A DNA stretch of 64,000 bases from Sympetrum striolatum (GCA_947579665.1 OX388344.1:10906346-10970345); one strand, 5' to 3'. Positions 36,271-49,376 are shown, numbered from the stretch's first letter. The notes: a model not told the origin generated them from the letters alone. Numbers and translations are program-made.

Positions 36271-37928
36271 TTTTTTCGATCATATCATTGTAAAATCTCG
36301 GAAAAAAGGCCAAATAGAGAAACAAAGTTGAAATTTCGGTGAAATTATCCGATTTCAATTCTTTTTTCGATCATATATTGGTAAAGTCATGATATCCAAG
36401 GCAAGATAGACGAGAAAAATTGAAATTTCGTTAAAAATTATTCTTTTTTGATGCTTTTTTCAATAATATCTTGTCAAAAACACGAAAAATAAGTAAAAAT
36501 AGAAAAAAAAATTATGAATTCGGTGAACTTTTCATTTTTCCATTCTTTTTTCGATCATATTCTTGCAAAATCTCGGATAAAAAGGCCAAATAGAGAAAAA
36601 AAGTTGAAATTTTGGTAATATTATCCGATTTCAATTCTTTTTTCGATCATATCTGGGTGAAATCATGAAAACTAAGGCAAAATAGACGAAAAATATTGAA
36701 ATTTCATTAAAAATTATTCTTTTTCGATGCCCCTTTTATTCAATTTCTTGCCAAATCAAGAAAAATAAGCAAAAATAGAGGAAAATATTGAGAATTCGGT
36801 AAAATAATCCGTTTTTGATGCTTTTTTGGATCATATATTAGATAAATCACAAAAACTAAGGCAAAATAGAGGAATAAAGTTGAAATTTCCGTGAAATTAT
36901 TCGATTTCCATTCTTTTTCGATCATAACTTCTTAAAATCATGAAAACTAAGGCAAAATAGACGAGAAAAATTGATATTTCATTAAAAATTAGTCTTTTTC
37001 GATGCTTTTTTCAATCATTTCTTGTCAAAATCACGGAAAAAAAGGCCAAGTAGAGAAAAAAAGTTGAAATTTCGGTGAAATAATCCAATTTCAATTCTTT
37101 TTTCGATCATATCCTCGTTAAATCATTAAAACCAAGGAAAAACAGAAAAGAAAAATTGAAATTTTGTTAAAAGTTATTCTTTTTCGATGCTTTTTTCAAT
37201 AATTTCTTGTCAAAATGACGAAATATAAGCAAAAATAGAGGAAAAAAATTGAGAATTTGGTGATCGTTTCATTTTTCCATGCTTGGTTCGATCATATCCT
37301 AGCAAAATCTCGGAAAAAAAGGCCAAATAGAGAAAAAAAGGTTGAAATTTCGGTGAAATTATCCGATTTCAATTCTTTCTTCGATCATATCTGGGGGAAA
37401 TCATGAAAACTAAGGCAAAATAAACGAGAAAAATTGAAATTTCATTAAAAATTATTCTTTTTCGATGCTTTTTTCAATAATTTCTTTTCAAAATCACGAA
37501 AAATAAGCAAAAATAGAGGAAAAAAATTGAGAATATGGTGAACGTTTCATTTTTCCATGCTTGGTTCGATCATATCCTAGAAAAATCTCGGAAAAAAAGG
37601 CCAAATAGAGAAAAAAAGTTGAAATTTCGGTGAAATTATCCGATTTCAATTCTTTTTTCGATCATATCTGGGGGAAATCATGAAAACTAAGGCAAAATAA
37701 ACGAGAAAAATTGAAATTTCATTAAAAATTATTCTTTTTCGATGCTTTTTTCAATCATTTCTTGCCAAAATCAGGAAAAATAAGCAAAATAGAGGAAAAA
37801 ATTGAGAATTCGGTAAAATAATCCGTTTTCGATGATTTTTTCGGTCATATCTTAGATAAATCACAAAAACTAAGGCAAAATAGAGGAATAAAGTTGAAAT
37901 TTCCGTGAAATTTTTCGATTTCCATTCG
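36271..37928 (+). repeat. A/B/C tract with a tandem trimer (278 bp)
   Basis: TCCATGCTTGGTTCGATC occurs at 37276 and 37554, 278 bp apart. The flanking A, B and C monomers are repeated (CATATCTGGGGGAAATCATG twice). The 37.1-37.9 kb part recurs at 53.7-54.6 kb with the same duplication. Confidence 0.87.
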
Positions 37929-39235
37929 TTTTCGATCATACCATCGTACAATCATGAAAACCAACGCAAAAACAAACTAGAAAAATTGAAATTTCGTTAA
38001 ATATTATTCTTTTTCGAAGCTTTTTTCAATAATTTCTTGTCAAAATCACGAAAAATAAGCCAAAATAGAGGAAAAAAATTGAGAATTTGGTGAACGTTTC
38101 ATTTTTCCATGCTGTTTATGATCATATCCTGACAAATTTTCGGAAAAAAAGGCCAAATAGAGAAAAAACGTTCAAATTTCGGTTAAATTATCGGATTTCA
38201 ATTCTTTTTTCGATCAATTCTGGTTGAAATCATGAAAACAGACGAAAAATAGGTGAGAAAAATTGAAATTTTTTTAAAAATTATTCGTTTTCGAAGCTTT
38301 TTTTATCATTCCTTGTAAAAATCACGAAAACTAAGGAAAAATAAAGGAAAAAAGTTGAAAGTTCGGTGAAGTTATCCGTTTTCCATGCTTTTTTCGATCA
38401 TATCTTAGATAAATCACGAATACTATGGCAAAATAGAGGAGAAAAGTTGAAATTACTGTGAAATTATCCGTTTTCGCTACTTTTTTCAATAATATCTTCA
38501 CAGAATCATGAAAACTTAGGCCAAATAGCGGAAAAAAGTTGAAATTTCGGTGAAATTATCCGATGTTTCTCTTTTTTCGATGATATCTTCACAAAATCAT
38601 GAAAAATAATGCCAAAAAGAAGAGAAAAGTTCAAATTTCGTGGAAATTGTCCGGTTTCCATACTTTTTTCGATCATATTTTGGGAAAAAAACGAAAACTA
38701 AGGCAAAATAGAGGAAAAAAGTTGAAATTACTTTGAAATTGTCCGTTGTCGATGCTTTTTGCGTTCAAATCCTGGGTATATCACTAAAACTATGGCAAAA
38801 TAGAGGAAAAAGGTTGAAATTACGGTGAAACTATCCGTTTTCGATACTTTTTCTATCATTTCTTGTCAAAATCACGAATACTAGGGCAATATAAAGGAAG
38901 TAAGATGAAATTTCGGTGAAATTGTCCGTTTTCGATGCTTTTTTCGATCATATCTGGGTGAAATCATGAAAACTAAGGCAGAATAGACGAGAAAAATAGA
39001 AATTTCCTTAAAAATTATTCATTTTCGATGCTTTTTCCAGAAATTGTTTGTCAAAATCACGAAAAATAAGCAAAAATAGAGGATAAAATTGAGAATTTGG
39101 TAAAATAATCTGTTTCCGATGCGTTTTTCGATCATAACCTATATATAAATCACGAAAACTATGGCAAATTAGAGAAAAAAAGATAAAATAGGGGGATAAA
39201 ATTGAGAATTCGGTGAACTTTTCATTTTTCCATGC
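37929..39235 (+). repeat. N leader plus M module copy 13 (complete)
   Basis: N is at 37929-38388 and M at 38389-39235, 847 bp, complete m1-m9 with m6 at 38881. m5 reads GCGTTCAAATCCTGGG and m8 CCAGAAATTGTTTGTC, both private changes. m9 ends CCATGCATTTTTCG. Confidence 0.9.
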
Positions 39236-39788
39236 ATTTTTCGATCATATCCTGGCAAAATCTCGGAAAAAAAGTCCAAATAGAGAAAAAAAGTTGAAAT
39301 TTCGGTGAAATTATCCGATTTCAATTCTTTTTTCGATCATATCTTCGTTAAATCATGAAAACAAAGGCAAAACAGACTAGAAAAATTGACATTTTGTTAA
39401 AAATTATTCTTTATCGATGCTTTTTTCAATAATTTCTTGTCAAAATCACGAAAAATAAGCAAAAATAGAGGAAAAAAATTGAGAATTTGGTGAACGTTTC
39501 ATTTTTCCATGCTTGGTTCGATCATATCCTAGCAAAATCTCGGAAAAAAAGGTCAAATAGAGAAAAAACGTTCAAATTTCGGTTAAATTATCAAATTTCA
39601 ATTCTTTTTTAGATCATTTCTGGGTGAAATCATGAAAACTGACGAAAAATAGGAGAGAAAAATTGAAATTTTTTAAAAAATGATTCGTTTTCGATGCTTT
39701 TTTTATCATTTCTAGTCAAAATCACGAAAACTAAGGAAAAATAAAGGAAAAAAGTTGAAAGTTCGGTGAAGTTATCCGTTTTCCATGC
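39236..39788 (+). repeat. A/B/C monomers running into the last N monomers
   Basis: Six monomers: A, B (AAAACAAAGGCAAAACAGAC, with TTGACATTTTG), C, then the TTGGTTCGATC and GATCATTTCTGGG units of N and the TATCATTTCTAGTC unit. The 5393-bp duplication starts here, near 39313. Confidence 0.85.
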
Positions 39789-40269
39789 TTTTTTCGATCA
39801 TATCTTAGATAAATCACGAACACTATGACAAAATAGAGGAGAAAAGTTGAAATTACGGTGAAATTATCCGTTTTCGATACTTTTTTCTATCATTTCTTGT
39901 CAAAATCACGAATACTAGGGCAATATAAAGGAAGTAAGATGAAATTTCGGTGAAATTGTCCGTTTTCGATGCTTTTTTCGATCATATCTGGGTGAAATCA
40001 TGAAAACTAAAGCAGAATAGACGAGAAAAATTGAAATTTCCTTAAAAATTATTCTTTTTCGATGCTTTTTCCAGAAATTTTTTGTCAAAATCACGAAAAA
40101 TAAGCAAAAATAGAGGATAAAATTGAGAATTTAGTAAAATAATCTGTTTTCGATGCGTTTTTCGATCATAACCTATATATAAATCACAAAAACTATGGCA
40201 AATTAGAGAAAAAAAGATAAAATAGGGGGATAAAATTGAGAATTCGGTGAACTTTTCATTTTTCCATGC
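39789..40269 (+). repeat. M module copy 14 (m2-m5 missing)
   Basis: At 481 bp, m1 (CTTAGATAAATCACGAACAC) passes into m6 at about 39870-39880 through TATCCGTTTTCGATAC, then m7, m8 and m9 follow. Four monomers are missing relative to the full module. m7 has AAAGCAGAATAG, and m9 has AATTTAGTAAAATAATC just upstream. Confidence 0.9.
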
Positions 40270-40823
40270 TTTTTTCGATCATATCCTGGCAAAATCTCGG
40301 AAAAAAAGGCCAAATAGAGAAAAAAAGTTGAAATTTCGGTGAAATTATCCGATTTCAATTCTTTTGTCGATCATATCTTCGTTAAATCATGAAAACAAAG
40401 GCAAAACAGACTAGAAAAATTGACATTTTGTTAAAAATTATTCTTTTTCGATGCTTTTTTCAATAATTTCTTGTCAAAATCACGAAAAATAAGCAAAAAT
40501 AGAGGAAAAAAATTGAGAATTTGGTGAACGTTTCATTTTTCCATGCTTTGTTCGATCATATCCTAGCAAAATCTCGGAAAAAAAGGTCAAATAGAGAAAA
40601 AACGTTCAAATTTCGGTTAAATTATCAAATTTCAATTCTTTTTTCGATCATTTCTGGGTGAAATCATGAAAACTGACGAAAAATAGGAGAGAAAAATTGA
40701 AATTTTTTAAAAAATGATTCGTTTTCGATGCTTTTTTTTATCATTTCTAGTCAAAATCACGAAAACTAAGGAAAAATAAAGGAAAAAAGTTGAAAGTTCC
40801 GTGAAGTTATCCGTTTTCCATGC
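40270..40823 (+). repeat. A/B/C monomers running into the last N monomers (second copy)
   Basis: Six monomers with the same order as 39236-39788, about 1035 bp away, including TTGACATTTTG and the Cs-to-N join. The third unit reads CCATGCTTTGTTCG in place of CCATGCTTGGTTCG. Confidence 0.85.
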
Positions 40824-41575
40824 TTTTTTCGATCATATCTTAGATAAATCACGAATACTATGACAAAATAGAGGAGAAAAGTTGAAATTACGGTGAAATT
40901 ATCCGTTTTCGCTACTTTTTTCAATAATATCTTCACAGAATCATGAAAACTTAGGCCAAATAGCGGAAAAAGGTGAAATTTCGGTGAAATTATCCGATGG
41001 TTTTCTTTTTTCGATGATATCTTCACAAAATCATGAAAAATAATGCAAAAAAGAGGAGAAAAGTTCAAATTCCAGAGAAATTGTCCGGTTTCCATACTTT
41101 TTTCGATCATATTTTGGGAAAAAAACGAAGACTAAGGCAAAATAGAGGAAAAAAGTTGAATGTACTTTGAAATTGTCCGTTGTCGATTCTTTTTTCTATC
41201 ATTTCTTGTCAAAATCACGAATACTAGGGCAATATAAAGGAAGTAAGATGAAATTTCGGTGAAATTGTCCGTTTTCGAAGCTTTTTTCGATCATATCTGG
41301 GTGAAATCATAAAAACTAAGGCAGAATAGACGAGAAAAATTGAAATTTCCTTAAAAATTATTCTTTTTCGATGCTTTTTCCAGAAATTTTTTGTCAAAAT
41401 CACGAAAAATAAGCAAAAATAGAGGATAAAATTGAGAATTTGGTAAAATAATCTGTTTTCGATGCGTTTTTCGATCATAACCTATATATTAATCACGAAA
41501 ACTATGGCAAAATAGAGAAAAAAGACAAAATAGGGGGATAAATTGAGAATTCGGTGAACTTTTCATTTTTCCATG
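40824..41575 (+). repeat. M module copy 15 (m5 missing)
   Basis: At 752 bp, m1-m4 are present, then m4 (TTGTCCGTTGTCGATTC) joins m6 at about 41190, so m5 is absent. m2 ends with CCGATGGTTTTC, m3 has TTCCAGAGAAATTG and m7 has AAATCATAAAAAC, all private to this copy and copy 18. Confidence 0.9.
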
Positions 41576-42855
41576 CTTTTTTCGATCATATCCTGGCAAA
41601 ATCTCGGAAAAAAGGCCAAAAAGAGTTGAAATTTCGGTGAAATCATCCGATTTCAATAATTTTTTTTATCATTTTTTGTTAAAATCATGAAAACTAAGGA
41701 AAAATAGACGAGAAAAATTTATATTTCATTAAAAATTATTCTTTTTCGATGCTTTTTTCAATCAATTCTTGCCAAAATCACGAAAAATAAGTAAAAATAA
41801 AGGAAAAAATTGAGAATTCAGTAAGATAATCCGTTTTCGATGCTTTTTTCGATCATATCTTAGATAAATCACGAAAACTAAGGCAAAATAGAGGAAAAAA
41901 GTTGAGAATTTGGTGGACGTTTCATATTTCCATTCTACTTTTGATCATATCATTGTAAAATCTCGGAAAAAAAGGCCAAATAGAGAAACAAAGTTAAAAT
42001 TTCGGTGAAATTATCCGATTTCAATTCTTTTTTCGATCATATATTGGTAAAATCATGATATCCAAGGCAAAATAGACGAGAAAAATTGAAATTTCGTTAA
42101 AAATTATTCTTTTTCGATGCTTTTTTTAATAATATCTTGTCAAAAACACGAAGAATAAGTAAAAATAGAAAAAAAAATTATGAATTCGGTGAACTTTTCA
42201 TTTTTCCATTCTTTTTTCGATCATATTCTTGCAAAATCTCGGATAAAAAGGCCAAATAGAGAAAAAAAGTTGAAATTTTGGTAATAGAATCCGATTTCAA
42301 TTCTTTTTTCGATCATGTCTGGGTGAAATCATGAAAACTAAGGCAAAATAGACGAGAAATATTGAAATTTCATTAAAAATTATTCTTTTTCGATGCCCCT
42401 TTTATTCAATTTCTTGCCAAATCAAGAAAAATAAGCAAAAATAGAGGAAAATATTGAGAATTCGGTAAAATAATCCGTTTTTGATGCTTTTTTCGATCAT
42501 ATATTAGATAAATCACAAAAACTAAGGCAAAATAGAGGTATAAAGTTGAAATTTCCGTGAAATCAGCCGATTTCAATTATTTTTTCGTTCATTTTTTGTT
42601 AAAATCATGAAAACAAAGGAAAAATAGACGAGAAAAATTGATATTTCATTAAAAATTAGTCTTTTTCGATGCTTTTTTCAATCATTTCTTGTCAAAATCA
42701 CGGAAAATAAGCAAAAATGGAGGGAAAAATCGAGAATTCGGTGAACTTTCATTTTTTCCATGTTTTTTTCGATCATATCTTGGCAGAATCTCGGAAAAAA
42801 AGGCCAAATAGAGAAAAAAAGTTGAAATTTCGGTGAAATAATCCAATTTCAATTC
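41576..42855 (+). repeat. A/B/C tract, 14 monomers, with one short A monomer
   Basis: The first A monomer is about 10 bp short: GGCCAAAAAGAGTTG (~41613) replaces GGCCAAATAGAGAAAAAAAGTTG. The remainder has the GATGCCCCTTTTATTC and GAATCCGATTTC variants. It recurs at 46969-48248 in the 5393-bp duplication. Confidence 0.87.
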
Positions 42856-43983
42856 TTTTTTCGATCATACCATCGTAAAATCATGAAAACCAACGCAAAA
42901 ACAAACTAGAAAAATTGAAATTTCGTTAAATATTATTCTTTTTCGAAGCTTTTTTCAATAATTTCTTGTCAAAATCACGAAAAATAAGCGAAAATAGAGG
43001 AAAAAAATTGAGAATTTGGTGAACGTTTCATTTTTCCATGCTGTTTATGATCATATCCTGACAAATTTTCGGAAAAAAAGGCCAAATAGAGAAAAAACGT
43101 TCAAATTTCGGTTAAATTATCAGATTTCAATTCTTTTTTCGATCATTTCTGGGTGAAATCATGAAAACTGACGAAAAATAGGCGAGAAAAATTGTAATTT
43201 TTTTAAAAATTATTCGTTTTCGATGCTTTCTTTTATCATTTCTAGTCAAAATCACGAAAACTAAGGAAAAATAAAGGAAAAAAGTTGAAAGATCGGTGAA
43301 GTTATCCGTTTTCCATGCTTTTTTCGATCATATCTTAGATAAATCACGAATACTATGGCAAAATAGAGGAGAAAAGTTGAAATTACGGTGAAATTATCCG
43401 TTTTCGCTACTTTTTTCAATAATATCTTCACAGGATCATGAAAAGTTAGGCCAAATAGCGGAAAAAAGTTGAAATTACTTTGAAATTGTCCGTTGTCGAT
43501 GCTTTTTGCGTTCATATCTTGGGTATATCATTAAAACTATGGCAAAATAGAGGAAAAAGGTTGAAATTACGGTGAAACTATCCGTTTTCGATACTTTTTT
43601 CTATCATTTCTTGTCAAAATCACGAATACTAGGGCAATATAAAGGAAGTAAGATGAAATTTCGGTGAAATTGTCCGTTTTCGATGCTTTTTTCGATCATA
43701 TCTGGGTGAAATCATGAAAACTAAGGCAGAATAGACGAGAAAAATAGAAATTTCCTTAAAAATTATTCATTTTCGATGCTTTTTCCAGAAATTTTTTGTC
43801 AAAATCACGAAAAATAAGCAAAAATAGAGGATAAAATTGAGAATTTGGTAAAAAAATCTGTTTTCGATGCGTTTTTCGATCATAACCTATATATTAATCA
43901 CGAAAACTATGGCAAAATAGAGAAAAAAAGATAAAATAGGGGGATAAAATTGAGAATTCGGTGAACTTTTCAATTTTCCATGC
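42856..43983 (+). repeat. N leader plus M module copy 16 (short form)
   Basis: N is at 42856-43318 and M at 43319-43983, 665 bp, with the m2/m4 hybrid (GAAAAGTTAGG). m9 carries the TATATATTAATC allele, while other short-form copies carry TATATATAAATC, so this copy may be a further recombinant. m6 is at 43629. Confidence 0.9.
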
Positions 43984-45181
43984 TTTTTTCGGTCATATCC
44001 TGGCAAAATCTCGGAAAAAAGGCCAAATAGAGAACAAAAGTTGAAATTTCGGTGAAATTATCCGATTTCAATTCTTTTTTCGATCATATCCTCGTTAAAT
44101 CATGAAAACTAAGGCAAAATAAAAGAGAAAAATTGAAATTTCGTTAAAAATTATTCTTTTTCGATGCTTTTTTCAATCAATTCTTGCAAAAATCACGAAA
44201 AATAAGCAAAAATAGAGGAAAAAAATTGAGAATTTGGCGAACGTTTCATTTTTCCATGCTTGGTTTGATCATATCCTGGCAAAATCTCGGAAAAAAAGGC
44301 CAAATAGAGAAAAAAAGTTGAAATTTCGGTGAAATTATCCGATTTCAATTCTTTTTTCGATCATATCTTGTTAAAATCATGAAAACTAATGCACAATAAA
44401 CGAGAAAAATTGAAATTTCGTTAAAAATTATTCTTTTTCGATGCTTTTTTCAATCATTTCTTGTCAAAATCACAAAAACTAAGAGAAAATTGAGGAAAAA
44501 AGTTGAAAGTTCGATAAAGTTATCCGTTTTCCATGCTTTATTCGATCATATCTTAGATAAATCACGAATACTATGGCAAAATAGAGGAGAAAAGTTGAAA
44601 TTACTGTGAAATTATCCGTTTTCGCTACTTTTTTCAATAATATCTTCACAGAATCATGAAAACTTAGGCCAAATAGAGAAAAAAAGTTGAAATTTCGGTG
44701 AAATCATCCGATTTCAATTCTTTTTTCGATCATATCTTCGTTAAATCATGAAAACAAAGGCAAAACAGACTAGAAAAATTGACATTTTGTTAAAAATTAT
44801 TCTTTATCGATGCTTTTTTCAATAATTTCTTGTCAAAATCACGAAAAATAAGCAAAAATAGAGGAAAAAAATTGAGAATTTGGTGAACGTTTCATTTTTC
44901 CATGCTTGGTTCGATCATATCCTAGCAAAATCTCGGAAAAAAAGGTCAAATAGAGAAAAAACGTTCAAATTTCGGTTAAATTATCAAATTTCAATTCTTT
45001 TTTAGATCATTTCTGGGTGAAATCATGAAAACTGACGAAAAATAGGAGAGAAAAATTGAAATTTTTTAAAAAATGATTCGTTTTCGATGCTTTTTTTATC
45101 ATTTCTAGTCAAAATCACGAAAACTAAGGAAAAATAAAGGAAAAAAGTTGAAAGTTCGGTGAAGTTATCCGTTTTCCATGC
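43984..45181 (+). repeat. A/B/C tract with an m1-m2 fragment
   Basis: After A, B and C monomers, a unit with AAAACTAAGAGAAAATTGAGG and GTTCGATAAAG leads into m1 and the start of m2 (about 44537-44690). m2 then switches to an A monomer at CCAAATAGAG. The next ~500 bp repeats 39313-39788 at an offset of 5393. Confidence 0.86.
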
Positions 45182-45662
45182 TTTTTTCGATCATATCTTA
45201 GATAAATCACGAACACTATGACAAAATAGAGGAGAAAAGTTGAAATTACGGTGAAATTATCCGTTTTCGATACTTTTTTCTATCATTTCTTGTCAAAATC
45301 ACGAATACTAGGGCAATATAAAGGAAGTAAGATGAAATTTCGGTGAAATTGTCCGTTTTCGATGCTTTTTTCGATCATATCTGGGTGAAATCATGAAAAC
45401 TAAAGCAGAATAGACGAGAAAAATTGAAATTTCCTTAAAAATTATTCTTTTTCGATGCTTTTTCCAGAAATTTTTTGTCAAAATCACGAAAAATAAGCAA
45501 AAATAGAGGATAAAATTGAGAATTTAGTAAAATAATCTGTTTTCGATGCGTTTTTCGATCATAACCTATATATAAATCACAAAAACTATGGCAAATTAGA
45601 GAAAAAAAGATAAAATAGGGGGATAAAATTGAGAATTCGGTGAACTTTTCATTTTTCCATGC
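45182..45662 (+). repeat. M module copy 17 (m2-m5 missing)
   Basis: Copy of M14 at an offset of 5393: 481 bp, m1 joined to m6, m6 landmark at 45308. Confidence 0.9.
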
Positions 45663-46216
45663 TTTTTTCGATCATATCCTGGCAAAATCTCGGAAAAAAA
45701 GGCCAAATAGAGAAAAAAAGTTGAAATTTCGGTGAAATTATCCGATTTCAATTCTTTTGTCGATCATATCTTCGTTAAATCATGAAAACAAAGGCAAAAC
45801 AGACTAGAAAAATTGACATTTTGTTAAAAATTATTCTTTTTCGATGCTTTTTTCAATAATTTCTTGTCAAAATCACGAAAAATAAGCAAAAATAGAGGAA
45901 AAAAATTGAGAATTTGGTGAACGTTTTATTTTTCCATGCTTTGTTCGATCATATCCTAGCAAAATCTCGGAAAAAAAGGTCAAATAGAGAAAAAACGTTC
46001 AAATTTCGGTTAAATTATCAAATTTCAATTCTTTTTTCGATCATTTCTGGGTGAAATCATGAAAACTGACGAAAAATAGGAGAGAAAAATTGAAATTTTT
46101 TAAAAAATGATTCGTTTTCGATGCTTTTTTTTATCATTTCTAGTCAAAATCACGAAAACTAAGGAAAAATAAAGGAAAAAAGTTGAAAGTTCCGTGAAGT
46201 TATCCGTTTTCCATGC
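45663..46216 (+). repeat. A/B/C and N monomers, copy of 40270-40823
   Basis: Six monomers matching 40270-40823 at an offset of 5393. One substitution was seen: CGTTTTATTTTTCC near 45922. Confidence 0.86.
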
Positions 46217-46968
46217 TTTTTTCGATCATATCTTAGATAAATCACGAATACTATGACAAAATAGAGGAGAAAAGTTGAAATTACGGTGAAATTATCCGTT
46301 TTCGCTACTTTTTTCAATAATATCTTCACAGAATCATGAAAACTTAGGCCAAATAGCGGAAAAAGGTGAAATTTCGGTGAAATTATCCGATGGTTTTCTT
46401 TTTTCGATGATATCTTCACAAAATCATGAAAAATAATGCAAAAAAGAGGAGAAAAGTTCAAATTCCAGAGAAATTGTCCGGTTTCCATACTTTTTTCGAT
46501 CATATTTTGGGAAAAAAACGAAGACTAAGGCAAAATAGAGGAAAAAAGTTGAATGTACTTTGAAATTGTCCGTTGTCGATTCTTTTTTCTATCATTTCTT
46601 GTCAAAATCACGAATACTAGGGCAATATAAAGGAAGTAAGATGAAATTTCGGTGAAATTGTCCGTTTTCGAAGCTTTTTTCGATCATATCTGGGTGAAAT
46701 CATAAAAACTAAGGCAGAATAGACGAGAAAAATTGAAATTTCCTTAAAAATTATTCTTTTTCGATGCTTTTTCCAGAAATTTTTTGTCAAAATCACGAAA
46801 AATAAGCAAAAATAGAGGATAAAATTGAGAATTTGGTAAAATAATCTGTTTTCGATGCGTTTTTCGATCATAACCTATATATTAATCACGAAAACTATGG
46901 CAAAATAGAGAAAAAAGACAAAATAGGGGGATAAATTGAGAATTCGGTGAACTTTTCATTTTTCCATG
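46217..46968 (+). repeat. M module copy 18 (m5 missing)
   Basis: Copy of M15 at an offset of 5393: 752 bp, m4 joined to m6, m6 landmark at 46617. All the private variants of M15 are repeated here. Confidence 0.9.
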
Positions 46969-48248
46969 CTTTTTTCGATCATATCCTGGCAAAATCTCGG
47001 AAAAAAGGCCAAAAAGAGTTGAAATTTCGGTGAAATCATCCGATTTCAATAATTTTTTTTATCATTTTTTGTTAAAATCATGAAAACTAAGGAAAAATAG
47101 ACGAGAAAAATTTATATTTCATTAAAAATTATTCTTTTTCGATGCTTTTTTCAATCAATTCTTGCCAAAATCACGAAAAATAAGTAAAAATAAAGGAAAA
47201 AATTGAGAATTCAGTAAGATAATCCGTTTTCGATGCTTTTTTCGATCATATCTTAGATAAATCACGAAAACTAAGGCAAAATAGAGGAAAAAAGTTGAGA
47301 ATTTGGTGGACGTTTCATATTTCCATTCTACTTTTGATCATATCATTGTAAAATCTCGGAAAAAAAGGCCAAATAGAGAAACAAAGTTAAAATTTCGGTG
47401 AAATTATCCGATTTCAATTCTTTTTTCGATCATATATTGGTAAAATCATGATATCCAAGGCAAAATAGACGAGAAAAATTGAAATTTCGTTAAAAATTAT
47501 TCTTTTTCGATGCTTTTTTTAATAATATCTTGTCAAAAACACGAAGAATAAGTAAAAATAGAAAAAAAAATTATGAATTCGGTGAACTTTTCATTTTTCC
47601 ATTCTTTTTTCGATCATATTCTTGCAAAATCTCGGATAAAAAGGCCAAATAGAGAAAAAAAGTTGAAATTTTGGTAATAGAATCCGATTTCAATTCTTTT
47701 TTCGATCATGTCTGGGTGAAATCATGAAAACTAAGGCAAAATAGACGAGAAATATTGAAATTTCATTAAAAATTATTCTTTTTCGATGCCCCTTTTATTC
47801 AATTTCTTGCCAAATCAAGAAAAATAAGCAAAAATAGAGGAAAATATTGAGAATTCGGTAAAATAATCCGTTTTTGATGCTTTTTTCGATCATATATTAG
47901 ATAAATCACAAAAACTAAGGCAAAATAGAGGTATAAAGTTGAAATTTCCGTGAAATCAGCCGATTTCAATTATTTTTTCGTTCATTTTTTGTTAAAATCA
48001 TGAAAACAAAGGAAAAATAGACGAGAAAAATTGATATTTCATTAAAAATTAGTCTTTTTCGATGCTTTTTTCAATCATTTCTTGTCAAAATCACGGAAAA
48101 TAAGCAAAAATGGAGGGAAAAATCGAGAATTCGGTGAACTTTCATTTTTTCCATGTTTTTTTCGATCATATCTTGGCAGAATCTCGGAAAAAAAGGCCAA
48201 ATAGAGAAAAAAAGTTGAAATTTCGGTGAAATAATCCAATTTCAATTC
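46969..48248 (+). repeat. A/B/C tract, copy of 41576-42855
   Basis: Fourteen monomers including the short A monomer (GGCCAAAAAGAGTTG near 47006). No difference from the first copy was noticed. Confidence 0.87.
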
Positions 48249-49376
48249 TTTTTTCGATCATACCATCGTAAAATCATGAAAACCAACGCAAAAACAAACT
48301 AGAAAAATTGAAATTTCGTTAAATATTATTCTTTTTCGAAGCTTTTTTCAATAATTTCTTGTCAAAATCACGAAAAATAAGCGAAAATAGAGGAAAAAAA
48401 TTGAGAATTTGGTGAACGTTTCATTTTTCCATGCTGTTTATGATCATATCCTGACAAATTTTCGGAAAAAAAGGCCAAATAGAGAAAAAACGTTCAAATT
48501 TCGGTTAAATTATCAGATTTCAATTCTTTTTTCGATCATTTCTGGGTGAAATCATGAAAACTGACGAAAAATAGGCGAGAAAAATTGTAATTTTTTTAAA
48601 AATTATTCGTTTTCGATGCTTTCTTTTATCATTTCTAGTCAAAATCACGAAAACTAAGGAAAAATAAAGGAAAAAAGTTGAAAGATCGGTGAAGTTATCC
48701 GTTTTCCATGCTTTTTTCGATCATATCTTAGATAAATCACGAATACTATGGCAAAATAGAGGAGAAAAGTTGAAATTACGGTGAAATTATCCGTTTTCGC
48801 TACTTTTTTCAATAATATCTTCACAGGATCATGAAAAGTTAGGCCAAATAGCGGAAAAAAGTTGAAATTACTTTGAAATTGTCCGTTGTCGATGCTTTTT
48901 GCGTTCATATCTTGGGTATATCATTAAAACTATGGCAAAATAGAGGAAAAAGGTTGAAATTACGGTGAAACTATCCGTTTTCGATACTTTTTTCTATCAT
49001 TTCTTGTCAAAATCACGAATACTAGGGCAATATAAAGGAAGTAAGATGAAATTTCGGTGAAATTGTCCGTTTTCGATGCTTTTTTCGATCATATCTGGGT
49101 GAAATCATGAAAACTAAGGCAGAATAGACGAGAAAAATAGAAATTTCCTTAAAAATTATTCATTTTCGATGCTTTTTCCAGAAATTTTTTGTCAAAATCA
49201 CGAAAAATAAGCAAAAATAGAGGATAAAATTGAGAATTTGGTAAAAAAATCTGTTTTCGATGCGTTTTTCGATCATAACCTATATATTAATCACGAAAAC
49301 TATGGCAAAATAGAGAAAAAAAGATAAAATAGGGGGATAAAATTGAGAATTCGGTGAACTTTTCAATTTTCCATGC
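48249..49376 (+). repeat. N leader plus M module copy 19 (short form)
   Basis: N is at 48249-48711 and M at 48712-49376. Copy of M16 at an offset of 5393, with the m2/m4 hybrid and m6 at 49022. Confidence 0.9.

Noticed and set aside
40766..41110. Minus-strand open frames up to 114 codons, repeated across the window (also 46159-46503 and many of 60-90 codons)
   Set aside because: They are translations of the satellite: Phe/Lys/Ile-rich, no recognisable domain, start and stop points set by monomer variants. Three monomers are close to a multiple of three bases, so open frames recur by chance. Indels of 1-2 bases between copies break them freely.
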